Assembly (NCBI RefSeq): GCF_021864465.1
Contig: NZ_JAKKUV010000002.1
Location: 372,001-436,000, forward strand
Origin: Hyphobacterium sp. SN044
Lineage (GTDB): Bacteria > Pseudomonadota > Alphaproteobacteria > Caulobacterales > Maricaulaceae
DNA length: 64,000 nucleotides
Reading direction: 5' to 3'
Shown one piece after another: positions 41,119 through 51,280 of the stretch. Both the position numbers and the translations under genes were made by a program. Below the pieces are notes generated by a model, which did not search any database, was not told where the DNA came from, and saw only the letters and a list, made by a program, of their open reading frames with translations. Each line of letters opens with the position of its first letter. Within the stretch, counting starts at the first letter, position 1.

Positions 41119-41146
41119 TAAAAAAACCCCCGGGGCTTCCGGGGGC
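41119..41146 (-). terminator. Attenuator-type terminator in the pheA leader
   Basis: On the minus strand CCCCCGG and CCGGGGG form a perfect 7-bp stem with a 5-nt loop, followed by seven T (41126-41120). It ends about 20 nt before the pheA ATG, so it must be avoided for pheA to be expressed. The upstream segment CGGGGGC (41198-41192) can pair with GCCCCCG of its 5' arm, forming a 7-bp competing antiterminator. Confidence 0.75.
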
Positions 41147-41170
41147 TTTCAGTCGTCGTTGGCAGATTTC

Positions 41171-41260
41171 CTAGCGCAACGCGAATGAGCCGCCCCCGTC
41201 AGGGACGCCAAAAAACGCGTAATAGAAAAAGGCCGCCGAAGTGATCATGCGGTGCAGCAT
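41171..41260 (-). CDS. Candidate Phe/Tyr-rich leader peptide of pheA
   Basis: A 29-codon frame starts MLHRMITS (a second ATG at codon 5) and contains FFYYAFF at codons 11-17 (41230-41210), with another Phe at codon 26. Six of seven codons in the run encode aromatic residues whose supply depends on PheA or its pathway. The stop (41171) is about 25 nt before the terminator. There is no strong ribosome site for either ATG, and the first part lies in the terminator hairpin of lon. I call it a candidate on codon content and position, not on homology. Confidence 0.55.
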   Translation of the reverse strand: MLHRMITSAAFFYYAFFGVPDGGGSFALR

Positions 41261-41276
41261 GAGGTTCGGCGGCCTT
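41226..41276 (-). terminator. Terminator downstream of lon
   Basis: A perfect 12-bp inverted repeat, AAGGCCGCCGAA / TTCGGCGGCCTT on the minus strand, encloses a 24-nt loop with its own small CATGC/GCATG stem, and a T-run follows. It starts 25 nt after the lon stop. The T-rich tail also forms Phe codons of the candidate pheA leader. Confidence 0.75.
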
Positions 41277-41300
41277 GGGGTCAATCGGCGAATGCCGCGG

Positions 41301-43700
<2,400 letters not shown>

Positions 43701-43845
43701 GGTCTCTTTCGTCTCCATGGCCGCCGCGGGGCCGGCACAAGGCCGGATCGCCGAACATCACACTGACGCGATTCGAGGCGCCGGGGCGGTCATCCATTGC
43801 AGGGGCGGCAGGTCCGCCCGTCGAGGAGTCAGTTGGATACGCAAA

Positions 43846-43869
43846 CGGCGCGCGTCAAGGCGCGCGCCG
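43846..43869 (-). terminator. Hairpin between clpX and lon
   Basis: A perfect 9-bp GC stem (CGGCGCGCG / CGCGCGCCG) with a 6-nt loop lies 39 nt after the clpX stop. On the minus strand it is followed by TTTGCG, a short T-run, so it may be a partial terminator. The region between it and lon probably contains the lon promoter, but I could not define one. Confidence 0.5.
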
Positions 43870-43907
43870 CTGCGAATTGCTGCCTGCGATCAGGCCGGAA
43901 GCGCGCG

Positions 43908-45197
43908 TCAGGCGCCCTTCTTGGCGCTGGCGGCCTCTTCGGTGTTCTTGCGCTCGGCATAGATGTAGAGCGGCTTGGCCTTGCCTTCGACGACCTCGGC
44001 ATTGACCACGACCTCTTCCACACCCTCCATGCCCGGCAGGTCGAACATGGTGTCGAGCAGAATGCCCTCCATGATCGAGCGCAGGCCGCGCGCGCCGGTC
44101 TTGCGGGTGATCGCCTTGCGGGCGACGGCCGCCATGGCGTCGTCGGTAAAGGTCAGGCCGACGCCTTCCATGTCGAACAGGCGCTGATACTGCTTCACGA
44201 GCGCGTTTTTCGGCTCGGTCAGGATTTCGATCAGCGCCGACTCGTCGAGATCCTCTAGCGTGGCGATGACCGGCAGACGGCCGATGAATTCCGGGATCAG
44301 GCCGAAGCGGACGAGATCGTCCGGCTCGACTTCGCGCAGGACGTCGCCCGTGCGGCGGTCGTCGATCTCGCGCACATCGGCACCAAAGCCCATGGCCGAG
44401 CCCTTGCCGCGCTGGGAGATGATCCGCTCGAGGCCGGCGAAGGCGCCGCCGACGATGAACAGGATGTTGGTCGTATCCACCTGCAGGAATTCCTGCTGGG
44501 GATGCTTGCGGCCGCCCTGGGGCGGGACGGAAGCGACCGTGCCTTCCATGATCTTCAGAAGCGCCTGCTGGACGCCCTCGCCCGAAACGTCGCGGGTGAT
44601 GGACGGGTTGTCCGACTTGCGCGAAATCTTGTCGACCTCGTCGATATAGACGATGCCGCGCTGGGCGCGCTCGACATTGTAGTCGGCGGCCTGCAGCAGT
44701 TTCAGGATGATGTTCTCGACGTCCTCACCGACATAACCGGCTTCGGTCAGCGTCGTGGCGTCGGCCATCGTGAAGGGCACGTCGATGATGCGCGCCAGCG
44801 TCTGGGCCAGCAGCGTCTTGCCGCAACCGGTCGGACCGACCAGCAGGATGTTCGACTTCGAAAGCTCGACATCGCCGTTCTGGTTGCCGTGGTTCAGGCG
44901 CTTGTAGTGGTTGTGCACCGCGACCGACAGCACGCGCTTGGCTTGTTCCTGGCCAATCACGTAGTCGTTAAGGACGGCGAAGATTTCCTGCGGGGTCGGC
45001 ACGCCTTCCTTGGACTTCACCAGCGAGGTCTTGTTCTCTTCGCGGATGATGTCCATGCACAGCTCGACGCATTCATCGCAGATGAAGACCGTCGGGCCCG
45101 CAATCAGCTTGCGAACCTCGTGCTGGCTCTTGCCGCAAAACGAGCAATAGAGCGTGTTTTTCGCGTCGCTGCCGCCGCCGCTCGATGTCTTGCTCAT
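43908..45197 (-). CDS. clpX: ATP-dependent Clp protease ATP-binding subunit ClpX
   Basis: A 429-residue AAA+ unfoldase that feeds substrates to ClpP. The N-terminal zinc-binding domain has Cys18, 21, 40 and 43. Walker A is [12 protein letters not shown] near residue 118 and Walker B is [10 protein letters not shown] near 180. The pore loop GYVGEDVE, sensor motifs and the ClpP-docking region downstream are intact. In Caulobacter ClpXP drives CtrA turnover in the cell cycle. The 159-bp gap to clpP suggests separate promoters. Confidence 0.97.
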   Translation of the reverse strand: MSKTSSGGGSDAKNTLYCSFCGKSQHEVRKLIAGPTVFICDECVELCMDIIREENKTSLVKSKEGVPTPQEIFAVLNDYVIGQEQAKRVLSVAVHNHYKRLNHGNQNGDVELSKSNILLVGPTGCGKTLLAQTLARIIDVPFTMADATTLTEAGYVGEDVENIILKLLQAADYNVERAQRGIVYIDEVDKISRKSDNPSITRDVSGEGVQQALLKIMEGTVASVPPQGGRKHPQQEFLQVDTTNILFIVGGAFAGLERIISQRGKGSAMGFGADVREIDDRRTGDVLREVEPDDLVRFGLIPEFIGRLPVIATLEDLDESALIEILTEPKNALVKQYQRLFDMEGVGLTFTDDAMAAVARKAITRKTGARGLRSIMEGILLDTMFDLPGMEGVEEVVVNAEVVEGKAKPLYIYAERKNTEEAASAKKGA

Positions 45198-45338
45198 GAC
45201 CGCTCCCGTCCGTGCCCGTCAGGGTGGGCACCTGCTTCGCTGCTACCGTCCGATCTCGCAAGATCGGTGCCGAAGGTTGGCGAAAGGTTTCCGCAGCACA
45301 CTTATTCGATCACATCGTGTCCGGGGCAATCAAGCACG

Positions 45339-45356
45339 CAGCACCGCTGGGTGCTG
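45339..45356 (-). terminator. Weak hairpin after clpP
   Basis: CAGCACC and GGTGCTG form a 7-bp stem with a 4-nt loop directly after the clpP stop. The following minus-strand sequence CGTGCTTGATT is only moderately T-rich. Confidence 0.35.
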
Positions 45357-45986
45357 TTAGTCCTTGCTGTCCTCGGACGCGTCACGCCGCGTGAACACGT
45401 CGTCGATCAGGCCCCATTCCTTGGCTTCCTCGGCCGACATGAAGGTATCCCGGTCGAGCTTGCGCTCCACCTCTTCATAGGTCTGGCCGGTGTGATGCAC
45501 GTAGATTTCGTTCAGCCGGCGCTTGGTCTTGATGATGTCCTCGGCGTGACGCTCGATGTCCGAGGCCTGACCGCGGAAGCCGCCTGACGGCTGGTGCACC
45601 ATGATGCGCGCATTCGGCAGCGCGATGCGCCGGCCGGACGCACCGGCGGTGAGAATCACCGAACCCATCGACGCCGCCATGCCCATGCAGACCGTCGACA
45701 CAGGGCTGCGGATGTATTGCATCGTGTCGTAGATCGCGAGGCCGGAATGGACGTGGCCACCCGGCGAGTTGATGTACATCGAGATCTCTTTTTTCGGGTT
45801 CTCCGACTCCAGGAAGAGGAGCTGGGCGCAGATCAGCGACGCCATGCCATCCTCGAACGGACCGGTCAGGAAGATGATCCGCTCCTTCAGCAGGCGGGAG
45901 AAAATGTCGTAGGCGCGCTCGCCGCGGCTCGACTGCTCGACCACCATCGGCACGAGGTTCATCATCACATCCTGAGGATCACGCAT
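45357..45986 (-). CDS. clpP: ATP-dependent Clp protease proteolytic subunit ClpP
   Basis: The start [13 protein letters not shown] follows GGGAG and gives 209 residues. The 52 open codons further upstream are not coding-like. The catalytic triad is Ser106 (GMAASMGS), His131 (VHQPSGG) and Asp180. The oligomer partners with ClpX or ClpA. The order tig-clpP-clpX-lon is the classical proteobacterial cluster. Confidence 0.97.
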   Translation of the reverse strand: MRDPQDVMMNLVPMVVEQSSRGERAYDIFSRLLKERIIFLTGPFEDGMASLICAQLLFLESENPKKEISMYINSPGGHVHSGLAIYDTMQYIRSPVSTVCMGMAASMGSVILTAGASGRRIALPNARIMVHQPSGGFRGQASDIERHAEDIIKTKRRLNEIYVHHTGQTYEEVERKLDRDTFMSAEEAKEWGLIDDVFTRRDASEDSKD

Positions 45987-46150
45987 CGAAAGTCTCCCGG
46001 CTGAACGCTGGCGAATCTGCACGGCGGAGGACCCGCCAGACCGATTCACTTGGAAAGGCGTCGCCAATATCGCGAGGCGTTTCCGAAGGCGCAAGGCATG
46101 CGCGGCTCTGTTAACCAGTAAGGCAAATCCACCGGAGGTCATGGCCGGAA

Positions 46151-46179
46151 TCGAAACGGGGCGGCCACTGGCCGCCCCG
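46151..46179 (-). terminator. Terminator of tig
   Basis: A perfect 10-bp stem (CGGGGCGGCC / GGCCGCCCCG) with a 3-nt loop, followed on the minus strand by TTTCGA, begins 30 nt after the tig stop. Confidence 0.7.
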
Positions 46180-46208
46180 CTCGTGAATTCGCGCTGTCCC
46201 GAAAGAGA

Positions 46209-47624
46209 TCAGGACTTCTTCTTCGCCGCCGCCTTCTTGGCTGGAGCCTTCTTGGCAGCAGGCTTCTTCGCCGGCTTCGCGGGAGCGTCGTCCTCGTCGT
46301 CAAAGAGGGCCTCGCGGCTCACCTTCTTCTCGGAGACGTCAGCCAGTTCCAGAATGTAGTCGACGACCTTCTCTTCATAGATCGGCGCGCGGATCTGAGC
46401 GACGGCGTTCGGGTTCTTCTGGAAGAACTCGACAACCTGGCGCTCCTGGCCCGGATATTTCTGGGCTTCCTGGTTGATCGCGCGAGAGACTTCCTCCTGC
46501 GTGACCTGGACGTTGGCGCCCTGACCGATCTTGGCGAGGACGAGGCCGAGGCGGACGCGGCGCTCCGCGATCGCCCGGTATTCTTCCTTCAGCTGGTCTT
46601 CGGACTTGTCCTTGTCCTCGTCTTCCAGGTGACCGTGCTCGATCGCGTGGGAGACTTCCTGCCAGATGGTGGCGAATTCCTGCTCGACCATGGAGGGCGG
46701 CAGGTCGAAGGTGTGGGCCGCGTCGAGCTGGTCCAGCAGGTCGCGCTTGGCGCGCAGACGGGACTGGGCGTTGTGCTCGCGCTCGAAACGCTTCTTCAGC
46801 GCGTCCTTCAGGGCGGCGAGGTCTTCGAGACCGAAATTCTTCGCCAGCTCGTCGTCGATCTTGGTTTCGGCCGGGGCTTCGATCGACTTCACGGTCGTCT
46901 CGAAGACGGCTTCCTTTCCGGCGAGGTGCTTGGCCCCGTATTCCTTCGGGAAGGTGACTTTCAGCTCGCGCTCTTCGCCGGCCTTGGCGCCGGTCAGCTG
47001 CTCTTCGAAGCCCGGGATGAAGGCACCGTCGCCGATCACGACGCGGGCGTCGGTCGCGGAACCGCCTTCAAAGGCTTCGCCGTCGATCTTGCCGACGAAA
47101 TCGATGACGACGAGGTCGCCCTCTTCCGCCTTGGCGGTCTTGGCGGTCTTCGGCTTGAACGACTTGTTCTGGGAGGCGAGCTCTCCGAGCGCCTCCTCGA
47201 CCTGCGCGTCCGCGATCTCGGCGACCGGGCGCGTGACCTTCATCTTCGCCGGGTCGGCCGGTTCGAAGGCCGGCATCACCTCGACGGAGACTTCGAATTC
47301 GAAATCCTTGCCGCCCTTGCGCACTTCGGCCGGGTCGGACTTGACCTCGATCTTCGGCTGGGTGGCCAGTTCCAGGCCACGCTCCTGCATCGTGTCCTGA
47401 ACCGCCTTCGGCATCATTTCCTCGAGCACGTCGCCGAGGATGGAATCGCCGAACACCTTCTTGATGTGGCTGGAGGGCACCTTGCCCGGGCGGAAACCCT
47501 TCAGGCGGACCTGCGGGCGGATTTCTTCGATCTTGGCGTCCAGGCGAGCCTGCAGGTCCTTTGCGGGGACCACGATCTCGAACGTGCGGCTCAAGCCTTC
47601 GGAAGACGTCTCGGTAACGTTCAT
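46209..47624 (-). CDS. tig: Trigger factor
   Basis: A 471-residue ribosome-associated chaperone and prolyl isomerase, starting MNVTETSSEGLSRTFEI. The ribosome-binding loop GFRPGKVP is near residue 43. An FKBP-type domain (residues ~155-240) has GDLVVIDFVGKIDGEAF, followed by the helical C-terminal domain. The last ~30 residues are a Lys/Ala/Pro tail (repeats of AKK and PAKK) not found in E. coli. An earlier ATG six codons upstream lacks a better site. Confidence 0.96.
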   Translation of the reverse strand: MNVTETSSEGLSRTFEIVVPAKDLQARLDAKIEEIRPQVRLKGFRPGKVPSSHIKKVFGDSILGDVLEEMMPKAVQDTMQERGLELATQPKIEVKSDPAEVRKGGKDFEFEVSVEVMPAFEPADPAKMKVTRPVAEIADAQVEEALGELASQNKSFKPKTAKTAKAEEGDLVVIDFVGKIDGEAFEGGSATDARVVIGDGAFIPGFEEQLTGAKAGEERELKVTFPKEYGAKHLAGKEAVFETTVKSIEAPAETKIDDELAKNFGLEDLAALKDALKKRFEREHNAQSRLRAKRDLLDQLDAAHTFDLPPSMVEQEFATIWQEVSHAIEHGHLEDEDKDKSEDQLKEEYRAIAERRVRLGLVLAKIGQGANVQVTQEEVSRAINQEAQKYPGQERQVVEFFQKNPNAVAQIRAPIYEEKVVDYILELADVSEKKVSREALFDDEDDAPAKPAKKPAAKKAPAKKAAAKKKS

Positions 47625-47721
47625 CAGTCGGTATCCGGTCAAGCGTTGGCGGGGGCGGCGCGCCGCCCCGGGCGTCAGGAAGCGCGCGTTATGTCACGCG
47701 TCCTGCCCGCGCGCAACGGCA

Positions 47722-48309
47722 TCAGCAGGTGCGGCGCAGTGCGCGGCGAAGCCGGTGCGAATCTCCGAAGGTCGCCAGCCCGATGAGCGCTTCGACGATG
47801 ACGGTGACGAATCCGGTGAAACCCTTTGCCGACTGGCAGTTCGGGTTATAGCCCGCTTCGCCCTCATTCATGTGGGCGGCCTCTTCAATCCGGATCTCAC
47901 GGATCACGTCCGTAAGCGCATCGTCGCGGTCGGCCAGGAATTCGATCTGTTCGTCCAGATGTCCGTGGACGGCTCGCTCGACCGCCGCTGTGCAAGCATA
48001 GACACCGCGCTTGCCGCCGCAAACACTGACCAGTCCGAGGATGTAACCGCCGGCAACCCAAAGCGCCGTCCCGGGACACGGCGACACGCCGCGTTCGCGC
48101 ATGGCACGGCGAAAACGGTCCCGGTGACCGATCTCGTGCTCTTCCGCTTCGGCAAGAAACCCGTTCAGGTCTTCATCCCAGAGAGAAGAAAACCAGCGCT
48201 GAGCGCGGTAAATCGCGATCGCGCCGCACTCTCCGGCGTGATTGACCTTCAGAATGCGGCGGCGCGTCCGCACAAGCGGAAATTCGGCATCGAGACTGGC
48301 GTCGGTCAT
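47722..48309 (-). CDS. coq7: Demethoxyubiquinone hydroxylase (Coq7 family)
   Basis: A 195-residue di-iron enzyme that hydroxylates demethoxyubiquinone in ubiquinone synthesis. The start MTDASLDAEFPLVRTRRRI is chosen because CGAGG precedes it and the 32 codons beyond cover the tRNA. Metal-ligand motifs are NHAGECGAI, AEEHEIGH near residue 75, and EEAAHMNEG. It begins 17 nt after tRNA-Leu on the same strand, so both may share a transcript. Its product is the electron acceptor pool used by complex I. Confidence 0.93.
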   Translation of the reverse strand: MTDASLDAEFPLVRTRRRILKVNHAGECGAIAIYRAQRWFSSLWDEDLNGFLAEAEEHEIGHRDRFRRAMRERGVSPCPGTALWVAGGYILGLVSVCGGKRGVYACTAAVERAVHGHLDEQIEFLADRDDALTDVIREIRIEEAAHMNEGEAGYNPNCQSAKGFTGFVTVIVEALIGLATFGDSHRLRRALRRTC

Positions 48310-48326
48310 GAACGCCTCGCGAAGTC

Positions 48327-48411
48327 TGGTGCGGATGAGAGGACTCGAACCTCCACGGATTGCTCCACTGGAACCTAAATCCAGCGCGTCTACCAGTTCC
48401 GCCACATCCGC
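48327..48411 (-). tRNA. tRNA-Leu (TAG)
   Basis: An 85-nt class II tRNA on the minus strand with encoded CCA. Acceptor GCGGATG pairs with CATCCGC. The anticodon loop TTTAGGT gives TAG. A long variable arm (TGGAGCAATCCGT region) and T loop TTCGAGT are present. Confidence 0.97.
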
Positions 48412-48500
48412 ATCATGTGGGATGGCCAGGCGCTTGGCCGGACCGGACCGGGGTGATAGCAGTCCTTTTCCCGCGCGCGAAGGGTGAAAGGACGCTGACC

Positions 48501-49109
48501 ATGGCCGAGCTGGAAGAAGAACGCAGCGGCGTCGACTGGGAGGCGCGCTTCGCCGATAACGACGCGCCGTGGGAGCGTGGCCAGATGCACCCGGCCTTCC
48601 TGCACTGGAAAGAGTCGGGCGCCTTCAACGACATCGAGAGCATCGTGGTGCCGGGCTGCGGCCGCGCGCCGGAAGTGGCCGGTTTCGCGGAAATGGGCCT
48701 CAAGACCCATGCCGCCGATCTGTCGGAAACCGCGATCAACTGGCAGCGCAAGCATCTCGACGAATGCAATCTGACCGCCGTGCTGTTCACCGGCGACATC
48801 CTCGACTGGACGCCTTCCGAGCCGGTCGACGCGGTCTATGAGCAGACCTTCCTTTGCGCCATCCATCCGCGCCTGCGCGAAACCTACGAAGCCGCCCTGC
48901 TGCGCTGGCTCCGCCCCGGCGGCCAGTTGTTCGCGCTGTTCATGCAGAAGGAAGAGCGCGGCGGCCCGCCCTATGGCTGTCCGCCCGGCGTGATGCACAC
49001 GCTGTTTCCGGAAAACCGCTGGATCTGGCCCGAGGGCGATCTCAAGCCCTGGCCACATCCCTCGCTGGGCGGCAAGGCAGAACTCGGCGCTATTCTGACG
49101 CGGCGCTGA
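48501..49109 (+). CDS. TPMT-like SAM-dependent methyltransferase
   Basis: A 202-residue protein from MAELEEERSGVDWEARFAD, with AAAGGA 8 nt upstream. It shows the thiopurine methyltransferase pattern: W..RF....PWERG...P, SAM motif IVVPGCGRAPEVAGFAE near residue 47, then DLSETAI and the late Trp-rich WPEGDLKPWPHPS. TPMT-type enzymes methylate thiols, selenium or halides; the natural substrate here is unknown. It is divergent from tRNA-Leu and overlaps the convergent MATE gene by 20 bp. Confidence 0.88.
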   Translation: MAELEEERSGVDWEARFADNDAPWERGQMHPAFLHWKESGAFNDIESIVVPGCGRAPEVAGFAEMGLKTHAADLSETAINWQRKHLDECNLTAVLFTGDILDWTPSEPVDAVYEQTFLCAIHPRLRETYEAALLRWLRPGGQLFALFMQKEERGGPPYGCPPGVMHTLFPENRWIWPEGDLKPWPHPSLGGKAELGAILTRR

Positions 49110-50514
49110 CCGGTTCGGCGGCAGGCGCGGCCCGGCGGGCCCGGCCCGCCTTGGCCGTCATCGGCGCGCGGGTCAGCGTGTAGGCTGCCGTGCCGAGACC
49201 GGAGACGATATTGGCCAGCGCCATGCCGGCGATGACGCCGAGCGGGCCGCCGGCGATCCAGGCCCCCGCAATCGCGAACACGACGACCATGACCGCGCGG
49301 CTCGACGTGATCATCACGCCGTAGGAGGGCCGTCCGAGCCCGTTGAACCCGGCACTGGCGGCAATCGTGATGCCGTATCCGGCGACGGTCAGCGTCACCA
49401 GCATCCAGTAGAGACGCGCGACGCCCTGCCCCGCCTCGCTCGGCAGGAAGGCGGCCGCCAGCGGACTGGAGAAGACATTGAGGACCAGCGCCACGCCCAG
49501 ACCCCAGGCGAGGCAGAAGGCGAAACTGGTCAGGAAGGCGCGGCGCACGCGCTCGGTGATTTCCGCGCCGCCATTCTGGCCCGTCACCGCGCCGATCGAG
49601 GCGGATAGCGCGAAAAGCGGCACGATGCCGAAGGCTTCCAGTCGCCCGCCGACGCCAACGCCGGCGACCGCCGGGTCGCCGAATTGCGCCATGCCCAGAC
49701 CGCCCATCACGATGACCAGCGACAGCGGGTTGAAGGTATTGGACGCGGCTGCCGGCAGACCGACGCGCGCGATCTCGCCCCAATGGTGCCAGACCTCGCC
49801 GAAGCCGGGCCAGGAAAAGTCGATCAGCTTTTCCCGGAAGGCGAGATACCAGCCGACGAGGAGGAAGGTGAAGGCATTCGCCGCCACCGTCGCCAGCGCC
49901 GCGCCGGACACGCCCCAGCCGAGGCCCGTCAGACCGATGAAAGGGATTTCGGCGAAGATGAAGAAGGGGTCGAGGATCATGTTCACGACCGCCGCCAGGA
50001 TCATCATGAGCGCCGGGACGGTCGCATTGCCGATGGCGCGCAGCACATTGCTGGCAACCATCGGGCCGACGATCAGCACGATGCCGGCAAACCAGGTCGT
50101 CATGTAGTCGGTGACGTGCGGCATCATCGTTTCGGTCGCGCCGATCAGGCGGAACATCGGCTCGACCAGCAGAATCCCGACGATCGACACCGCCCCGACC
50201 ATCAGGATGGCGAGGGTCAGTGCGTCGGTGGCGATGCGCCGGACCTGCGAGAAATCCTTCTTCCCCGCCGCGCGGGAGACGGCAGACACCGCACCCGCGC
50301 CAAGGCCGATGGCGACGCTCATCACCAGCATGGAGACCGGGAAGCTCATCTGCACCGCCGCCTGCTGCGGCGTACCCAGCATGCCGACCCAGTAGGCGTC
50401 GACGATGCCGGTCAGCATCATGGCGACGATGCCGAAACTCATCGGGATGACCATGCGCAGGATGTGTCCGAAGACCGGGCCTTCGGTCATGTCCCGGCTT
50501 GAGCGTCCTGCCAT
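49090..50514 (-). CDS. MATE family efflux transporter
   Basis: I place the start at MAGRSSRDMTEGPVFGHI, 474 residues, because GAGGG lies 6 nt before that ATG; the frame is open for 16 more codons with ATGs lacking a site. Twelve hydrophobic segments form two homologous halves, with GIVDAYWVGMLGTPQQAAVQ in the first and the equivalent AQFGDPAVAGVGVGGRLEAF in the second. Family members export cations or drugs with a Na+ or H+ gradient. The substrate is unknown. Confidence 0.93.
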   Translation of the reverse strand: MAGRSSRDMTEGPVFGHILRMVIPMSFGIVAMMLTGIVDAYWVGMLGTPQQAAVQMSFPVSMLVMSVAIGLGAGAVSAVSRAAGKKDFSQVRRIATDALTLAILMVGAVSIVGILLVEPMFRLIGATETMMPHVTDYMTTWFAGIVLIVGPMVASNVLRAIGNATVPALMMILAAVVNMILDPFFIFAEIPFIGLTGLGWGVSGAALATVAANAFTFLLVGWYLAFREKLIDFSWPGFGEVWHHWGEIARVGLPAAASNTFNPLSLVIVMGGLGMAQFGDPAVAGVGVGGRLEAFGIVPLFALSASIGAVTGQNGGAEITERVRRAFLTSFAFCLAWGLGVALVLNVFSSPLAAAFLPSEAGQGVARLYWMLVTLTVAGYGITIAASAGFNGLGRPSYGVMITSSRAVMVVVFAIAGAWIAGGPLGVIAGMALANIVSGLGTAAYTLTRAPMTAKAGRARRAAPAAEPVSAASE

Positions 50515-51001
50515 GTTCATCCCTCGCGTGTCAGACTCGACCATATAGGCCCGTTCGCTCACGCGCGCATCACGTTGCGGTCAGACGCTGGGGAATGGCG
50601 GGTATGCGGGGGTTTTTCTTCATCGCCGGCTTGCCTTCCCTCCCCTCGAAGGGGAGGGACGCGAGCGGCTTGCGATAGCAAGACGGGAGCGGGGTGGGGT
50701 GAGCGTTCCCTCACTCTCTCTGGGGTTCCCGCGAAAGCGGGAATCCGAAACCAGGTACGTGCTTCGGGTCCCCATTTTCATGGGGACCCCGGTAAAACCC
50801 CAACCGACGTTTCCCGGACGGCGAAGCCGATCCGGGATCCATGTCTGATAGTGTCTGGACCCCGGTCTTCGCTCCGCGAAACCGGGGAGCGTCAACATCC
50901 TTGAAGCATCCTGTCCCGGCCTTGTGCCGGGACCTGTCCAGATCGCGGTCAACCCGGAAACCAGGACAGGCCCCGGAATAAATCCGGGGCAGACGAGCTT
51001 G
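50515..51001. repeat. Cluster of palindromic repeats (REP/BIME-like)
   Basis: This non-coding stretch contains at least seven palindromes in ~350 bp: 50638-50658, 50726-50743, 50767-50788, 50813-50836, 50860-50887, 50913-50933 and 50971-50989. Stems are 7-9 bp and all G/C-rich, such as GTCCCGGC / GCCGGGAC and CCCCGGA / TCCGGGG. An 8th, longer-range pair, CCTGTCC (50933-50939) and GGACAGG (50964-50970), brackets part of the cluster. The order and mixed sequences resemble intergenic mosaic elements of related chromosomes. No gene is seen. Confidence 0.75.
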
Positions 51002-51051
51002 TTTGCCTAAAGTTCCGCCGCGCCGGGCACAAAGGCGGCGAGGCCGGCGAG
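51002..51051 (-). repeat. Degenerate second copy of the maeB 3' end
   Basis: These 50 bp align without gaps to 51276-51325, the maeB tail, with about nine mismatches. The minus strand encodes LAGLAAFVPGAAEL followed by TAG, against LAGLAAFDPSAAAL and TAA-type end in maeB itself. A 69-codon membrane protein gene lies between the two copies. The arrangement suggests duplication during insertion or an old tandem duplication. Confidence 0.75.
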
Positions 51052-51055
51052 ACGA

Positions 51056-51265
51056 CTACATTCTGTCGCGTCCAAACCAGAAACACACGACTGCCAAAAG
51101 AATCGTCGCGATCGGATAGACGGAGAGATGAAGAATATCCGCCAGCGAGACTTGGTGTTGATAGGCGTTGAGCGCGATCAGCCCTGTGACCATCAGGAAC
51201 AACACGACGGGCAGAAGCACGAATGTTAAGAGCAATCCGATCCCGATGAAGATAAACTGACGCAA
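51056..51265 (-). CDS. Small two-helix membrane protein next to maeB
   Basis: A 69-residue protein starting MRQFIFIGIGLLLTFVLLPV, with two long hydrophobic segments (about residues 3-32 and 46-63) and a charged end FGRDRM. No family is recognised. Its GC content is visibly lower than that of maeB, and it is bracketed by two copies of the maeB tail, which suggests acquisition. The upstream AGGGAATC-type sequence is a weak ribosome site. Confidence 0.6.
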   Translation of the reverse strand: MRQFIFIGIGLLLTFVLLPVVLFLMVTGLIALNAYQHQVSLADILHLSVYPIATILLAVVCFWFGRDRM

Positions 51266-51280
51266 AGATTCCCTCTTTGC

